DNA of 64,000 nt, taken from positions 1 to 64,000 of the forward strand of contig NZ_JAJBMO010000014.1 in assembly GCF_020537505.1 (NCBI RefSeq), given 5' to 3'. The notes under the pieces are model-generated. The model was given only the letters and a program-made list of their open reading frames with translations, had not been told where the DNA came from and made no database searches. Below, piece by piece: positions 61,800 through 64,000 of this stretch. Positions within the stretch are counted from its first letter, which is position 1. Each line of letters opens with the position of its first letter. Source of the stretch: Blautia glucerasea. GTDB lineage: Bacteria; Bacillota; Clostridia; Lachnospirales; Lachnospiraceae. The position numbers and the translations under genes were made by a program.

Positions 61800-62284
61800 T
61801 TTTTACTTTTTTTCAAAAAAATTTAGAAACATATTTTTTCACTATTTTACAGGAAAAAGAGGAAACTTTTACAGGCAAGGACATTGCCGTAAAAACAGGA
61901 ATTTTCATTTTAGGTCCTTATTTGCAAAAAGAGGAAAACAACTTGGCAAGCCAGGTTCTTTCCAAAAGAAAAATTCGTGTTATACTGAACATGTAAACAA
62001 GAAGAGCAAACAAAACATACCGGATACCTGCCAGGAGAAAAAAGAGGATGCGTTCAGCAGCCGGGAAGAGCAGCGTATTCGTATGGCCTCTGCAAAGGAA
62101 CGCGGCACAAAGAAAATATGACTCCGCATATGAAAATCCTTGAAGAAGGGCTCACAAAAAGCCCAGAGACCATAATTGCGACCAGTCAATAAGAACTTTT
62201 TCATAAGACATCTTATAGTTGGATGGAGAAAATAGGGAAAAGAAAAAGACTGGCGATACGAAGAAAAGAAGAGGAGAAGATGGT
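61800..62284. other. non-coding stretch before rhaD
   Basis: About 480 bp, AT-rich at the left. TATACT at 61981-61986 could be a promoter -10 for rhaD, with a poor -35 (TTCTTT). Short frames here show no recognisable protein. Nothing else is seen. Confidence 0.35.
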
Positions 62285-63118
62285 ATGAAGATTTTAGATT
62301 CCAAATTTATGAAGGGCTTTATCAAAATGGCAGACGATGGTTTCCAGCAGGGCTGGCATGAGAGAAACGGCGGAAACTTAAGCTATCGTCTGAAAGCAGA
62401 AGAAGTAGAAATGATCCGTCCCCGTCTGAATGCACCAGGCGAGTGGCAGCCGATCGGTACAGAGGTACCAGGACTTGCAGGTGAGTTTTTCCTGGTAACC
62501 GGAAGCGGCAAATATTTCCGAAACATTGCAGTTGACCCGGAAGCCTGCCTGGCCATTATCGAGCTGGACGACAAGGGCGTTAATTACAGAATCCGTTGGG
62601 GACTGGTAGAAGGCGGCCGTCCAACCAGCGAGCTTCCAACCCACCTTATGAACCACGAGGTAAAAAAGAAGCTTACAAACGGCAGACACCGTGTCATCTA
62701 CCACGCGCACACAACCAACACCATCGCACTTACCTTTGTGCTTCCACTGGATGACAAGGTATTTACAAGAGAGCTGTGGGAGTCTGCAACAGAATGCCCG
62801 GTTGTTTTCCCGGATGGTGTAGGCGTTGTAGGCTGGATGGTACCAGGCGGAAGAGAAATCGCAGTAAAAACCGCGGAGCTCATGAAGAAATACGATGTTG
62901 TCATCTGGGCACACCACGGAATGTTCTGCTCCGGTGAGGACTTTGACCTGACCTTCGGTCTTCTCCACACCGTAGAGAAATCTGCAGAGATTCTGGTAAA
63001 AGTAATGTCCATGGCACCACGCAAGCTCCAGACCATCACTCCAGACGATTTCCGTGCCGTAGCCAAGGATTTCCACGTAACTCTGCCAGAAGAGTTTCTC
63101 TATGAAAAAGAAAACTAA
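62285..63118 (+). CDS. rhaD: rhamnulose-1-phosphate aldolase
   Basis: The 277-residue class II aldolase cleaves L-rhamnulose-1-phosphate to dihydroxyacetone phosphate and L-lactaldehyde. The start region GWHERNGGNLSYRLK matches RhaD, and the zinc ligands lie in YHAHTTNTI and AHHGMF. The length is the same as E. coli RhaD (274). The ATG at 62285 has GAGGAG upstream; a longer frame has no site. The rest of a rhamnose pathway is not in the window, so the gene stands alone. Confidence 0.92.
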   Translation: MKILDSKFMKGFIKMADDGFQQGWHERNGGNLSYRLKAEEVEMIRPRLNAPGEWQPIGTEVPGLAGEFFLVTGSGKYFRNIAVDPEACLAIIELDDKGVNYRIRWGLVEGGRPTSELPTHLMNHEVKKKLTNGRHRVIYHAHTTNTIALTFVLPLDDKVFTRELWESATECPVVFPDGVGVVGWMVPGGREIAVKTAELMKKYDVVIWAHHGMFCSGEDFDLTFGLLHTVEKSAEILVKVMSMAPRKLQTITPDDFRAVAKDFHVTLPEEFLYEKEN

Positions 63119-63127
63119 GGACTTTGC

Positions 63128-63176
63128 AGAATCTGCCCGAAGCAGGTATAAACACTTGCCAGGCAGATTCTTTTTT
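63128..63176 (+). terminator. terminator after rhaD
   Basis: AGAATCTGCC and GGCAGATTCT form a 10-bp stem, with an inner GCAGG/CTTGC possibility, followed by TTTTTT. It lies 10 bp after the stop codon. Confidence 0.85.
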
Positions 63177-63177
63177 A

Positions 63178-63238
63178 TTTACGCGGGCAACGAGCCAAGG
63201 CCCGTGCCTGCACGAGACCTTGGCGACTGCCGCGTAAA
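63178..63238. repeat. REP-like palindromic element
   Basis: The arms TTTACGCGGGCAACGAGCCAAGG (63178-63200, given here only by its ends: TTTACGCGG and GCCAAGG) and CCTTGGC to CCGCGTAAA (63218-63238) are imperfect inverted repeats. A smaller stem CGTGC/GCACG sits in the loop. The element is much more GC-rich than its surroundings. It abuts a truncated nuclease gene. Confidence 0.7.
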
Positions 63239-63244
63239 AAATTT

Positions 63245-63436
63245 AGAGAAAAACCGGCACTGGTTGTGGAATTAAAATGGGATAAAAACGCCAGTGGTGC
63301 AATTTCTCAGATTAAGGAAAAAGAGTGTTGCAGAAGCCTGGAAGAATACAGAGGGAATATTCTTCTGGTAGGTGTCAATTACAACAAGAAAACAAAAGAA
63401 CATGAATGTATAATCGAGGAGATTTCACTTCCCTGA
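63245..63436 (+). pseudogene. C-terminal remnant of a PD-(D/E)XK nuclease-type (DUF1703/AAA-ATPase-associated) protein
   Basis: The 63 codons ending at 63436 read KPALVVELKWDKNASGAISQ, then IKEKECC, then GNILLVGVNYNKKTKEHECI. ELKW is the nuclease-motif lysine/glutamate strand, and the rest matches the C-terminus of the DUF1703/PDDEXK_9 family, whose members are usually more than 500 residues with an N-terminal AAA-ATPase-like domain. Everything upstream is missing. No start codon with a ribosome binding site exists. It is a relic of an abundant, variable gene family in gut Firmicutes. Confidence 0.75.
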
Positions 63437-63475
63437 AATGAAAAGAAATTCTGTAAAGTTTTTGTGGAAAGCTGC

Positions 63476-63504
63476 TTGACAATTCATTATCTGTGTGCTA
63501 TTTT
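63476..63504 (+). promoter_or_regulatory. trp operon promoter
   Basis: TTGACA (63476-63481), 17 bp, TATTTT (63499-63504). Transcription would start near 63512 and run through the T-box leader. Confidence 0.7.
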
Positions 63505-63519
63505 ATATAAAAATTCAAT

Positions 63520-63810
63520 TTAACGAACTAAACCGTTGAAGCGGGAATAAAAACATTCGTGCACCCACAGAGAGTCCGGGAGGCTGAGAGCCGGGCGGTA
63601 AGCAGTTTGTTAAATGGGCCGCTGAGGGCGCATTGAAAGGCTGATAGAAGCCAAGTAGCATGCGACGTAAGACATACGTCAGTTGTCAGGAATATGATAG
63701 TATTCCGATAAGAGCACGATAATATGATCGTGAATCAAGGTGGCACCGCGGGAGAATATTTGAACCCGTCCTTGACAGAGTAGAAAATCTGTCATGGACG
63801 GGTTTTTCTG
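63520..63810 (+). promoter_or_regulatory. T-box riboswitch, tryptophan-specific, with terminator
   Basis: The T-box core AAGGTGGCACCGCGG (63737-63751) is present. In stem I the sequence AAATGGGCC puts a TGG specifier at about 63615-63617, matching tRNA-Trp. The terminator hairpin ACCCGTCC/GGACGGGT with TTTTT lies at 63764-63806. Uncharged tRNA-Trp should stabilise the antiterminator and allow expression of trpE. The whole leader is about 330 nt from promoter to start codon. Confidence 0.93.
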
Positions 63811-63840
63811 TTAGGCAAAATAAAAATCAGGAGGTGCTCT

Positions 63841-64000
63841 ATGTATCCAACATTTGACAAGATCAGAGAAATGGCAGCAACGGGAGACTACAAAAGAATT
63901 CCAATCTGCAAAGAGCTATACGCAGACAGTTACACACCGGTAGAAATGATGCGGATCCTTCAAAAAGCAAGTCATCACTGCTATCTGCTGGAAAGCGCAA
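63841..64000 (+). CDS. trpE: anthranilate synthase component I, 5' part
   Basis: The frame runs open to the window end with 53 codons. It begins MYPTFDKIREMA and contains RIPICKELYADSYTPVEMMR, the conserved N-terminal feedback-binding region of TrpE, and YLLESA, which carries the serine of the tryptophan-binding LLES motif. It converts chorismate to anthranilate with TrpG. AGGAGGTG precedes the ATG. It is the first gene of a tryptophan operon, truncated only by the window edge. Confidence 0.93.
   Translation, partial: MYPTFDKIREMAATGDYKRIPICKELYADSYTPVEMMRILQKASHHCYLLESA

Noticed and set aside
61759..62121. A 120-codon frame between the tRNA genes and rhaD
   Set aside because: It begins inside the tRNA promoter, is Phe/Lys-rich because of AT-rich DNA, and has no ribosome binding site or family likeness.

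Overview
The window looks like chromosomal DNA of a spore-forming, anaerobic Firmicute of the Lachnospiraceae (Blautia/Ruminococcus-like). The basis is the uninterrupted S10-spc-alpha ribosomal protein run with secY-adk-map-infA embedded in it, the SpoVA germination genes, the murB-rapZ-whiA-HPr cluster, MurT/GatD, a Trp T-box ahead of trpE, and strong GGAGG-type ribosome binding sites. Assignment below family level is inference.

Layout. 1-880: the 3' half of a GPH sugar symporter, cut by what looks like an IS200/IS605-type end. 906-1162: a large palindromic repeat. 1225-10142: a GNAT enzyme and a LacI regulator overlap each other and precede an alpha-glucoside utilisation locus (binding protein, two permeases, GH13 and GH31 glucosidases) with a palindromic operator at its promoter. 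10218-13733 (minus): phosphonate-type ABC transporter phnD-phnC-phnE, with a second, shorter copy of the palindromic repeat between phnD and phnC. 13931-14141 (minus): an unassigned candidate structured RNA with its own promoter and terminator. 14372-15658 (minus): metY. 15787-16827: a decayed patch holding a LytTR fragment and a GH3 remnant. 16851-21226: spoVA genes, split by an AraC regulator and carrying two sigma-G-type promoters. 21456-25690: murB, rapZ, whiA, an HPr variant with Glu at position 15, and a signal-peptidase-like protein lacking its catalytic residues. 25878-42643: ribosomal protein superoperon in two transcription blocks (promoters at 25878 and 39017). 42727-50592: GDPD-like protein, MurT/GatD, an HTH regulator, an orphan sugar-binding lipoprotein, xpt, a small conserved protein, a His-rich CsoR-type repressor and an Mrp ATPase. 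50709-56862: class II aldolase, LysR regulator, PurL. 57126-61146: ECF sigma factor with anti-sigma-like partner, a surface protein, and a metallopeptidase-like protein with a CarD/PcrA-like tail. 61254-61793 (minus): tRNA-Val and three identical tRNA-Met genes. 62285-63118: rhaD. 63178-63436: a palindromic element abutting a nuclease-gene remnant. 63476-64000: Trp T-box and the start of trpE.

How the parts fit. The sugar locus would import alpha-glucosides and hydrolyse them inside the cell, with the LacI protein as the likely local repressor; the Crh-like HPr suggests HPr-Ser-P/CcpA-type control elsewhere in the cell. The sporulation genes belong to the forespore regulon. The ribosomal block carries several unusually long, structured gaps (before rpsJ, rpsH and rpsM) that may be autoregulatory sites. 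No complete transposon, prophage, CRISPR array or defence system was seen. The most unusual signals are the two-size palindromic repeat, the unassigned RNA upstream of phnD, the split spoVA cluster, and two degenerate-enzyme proteins.
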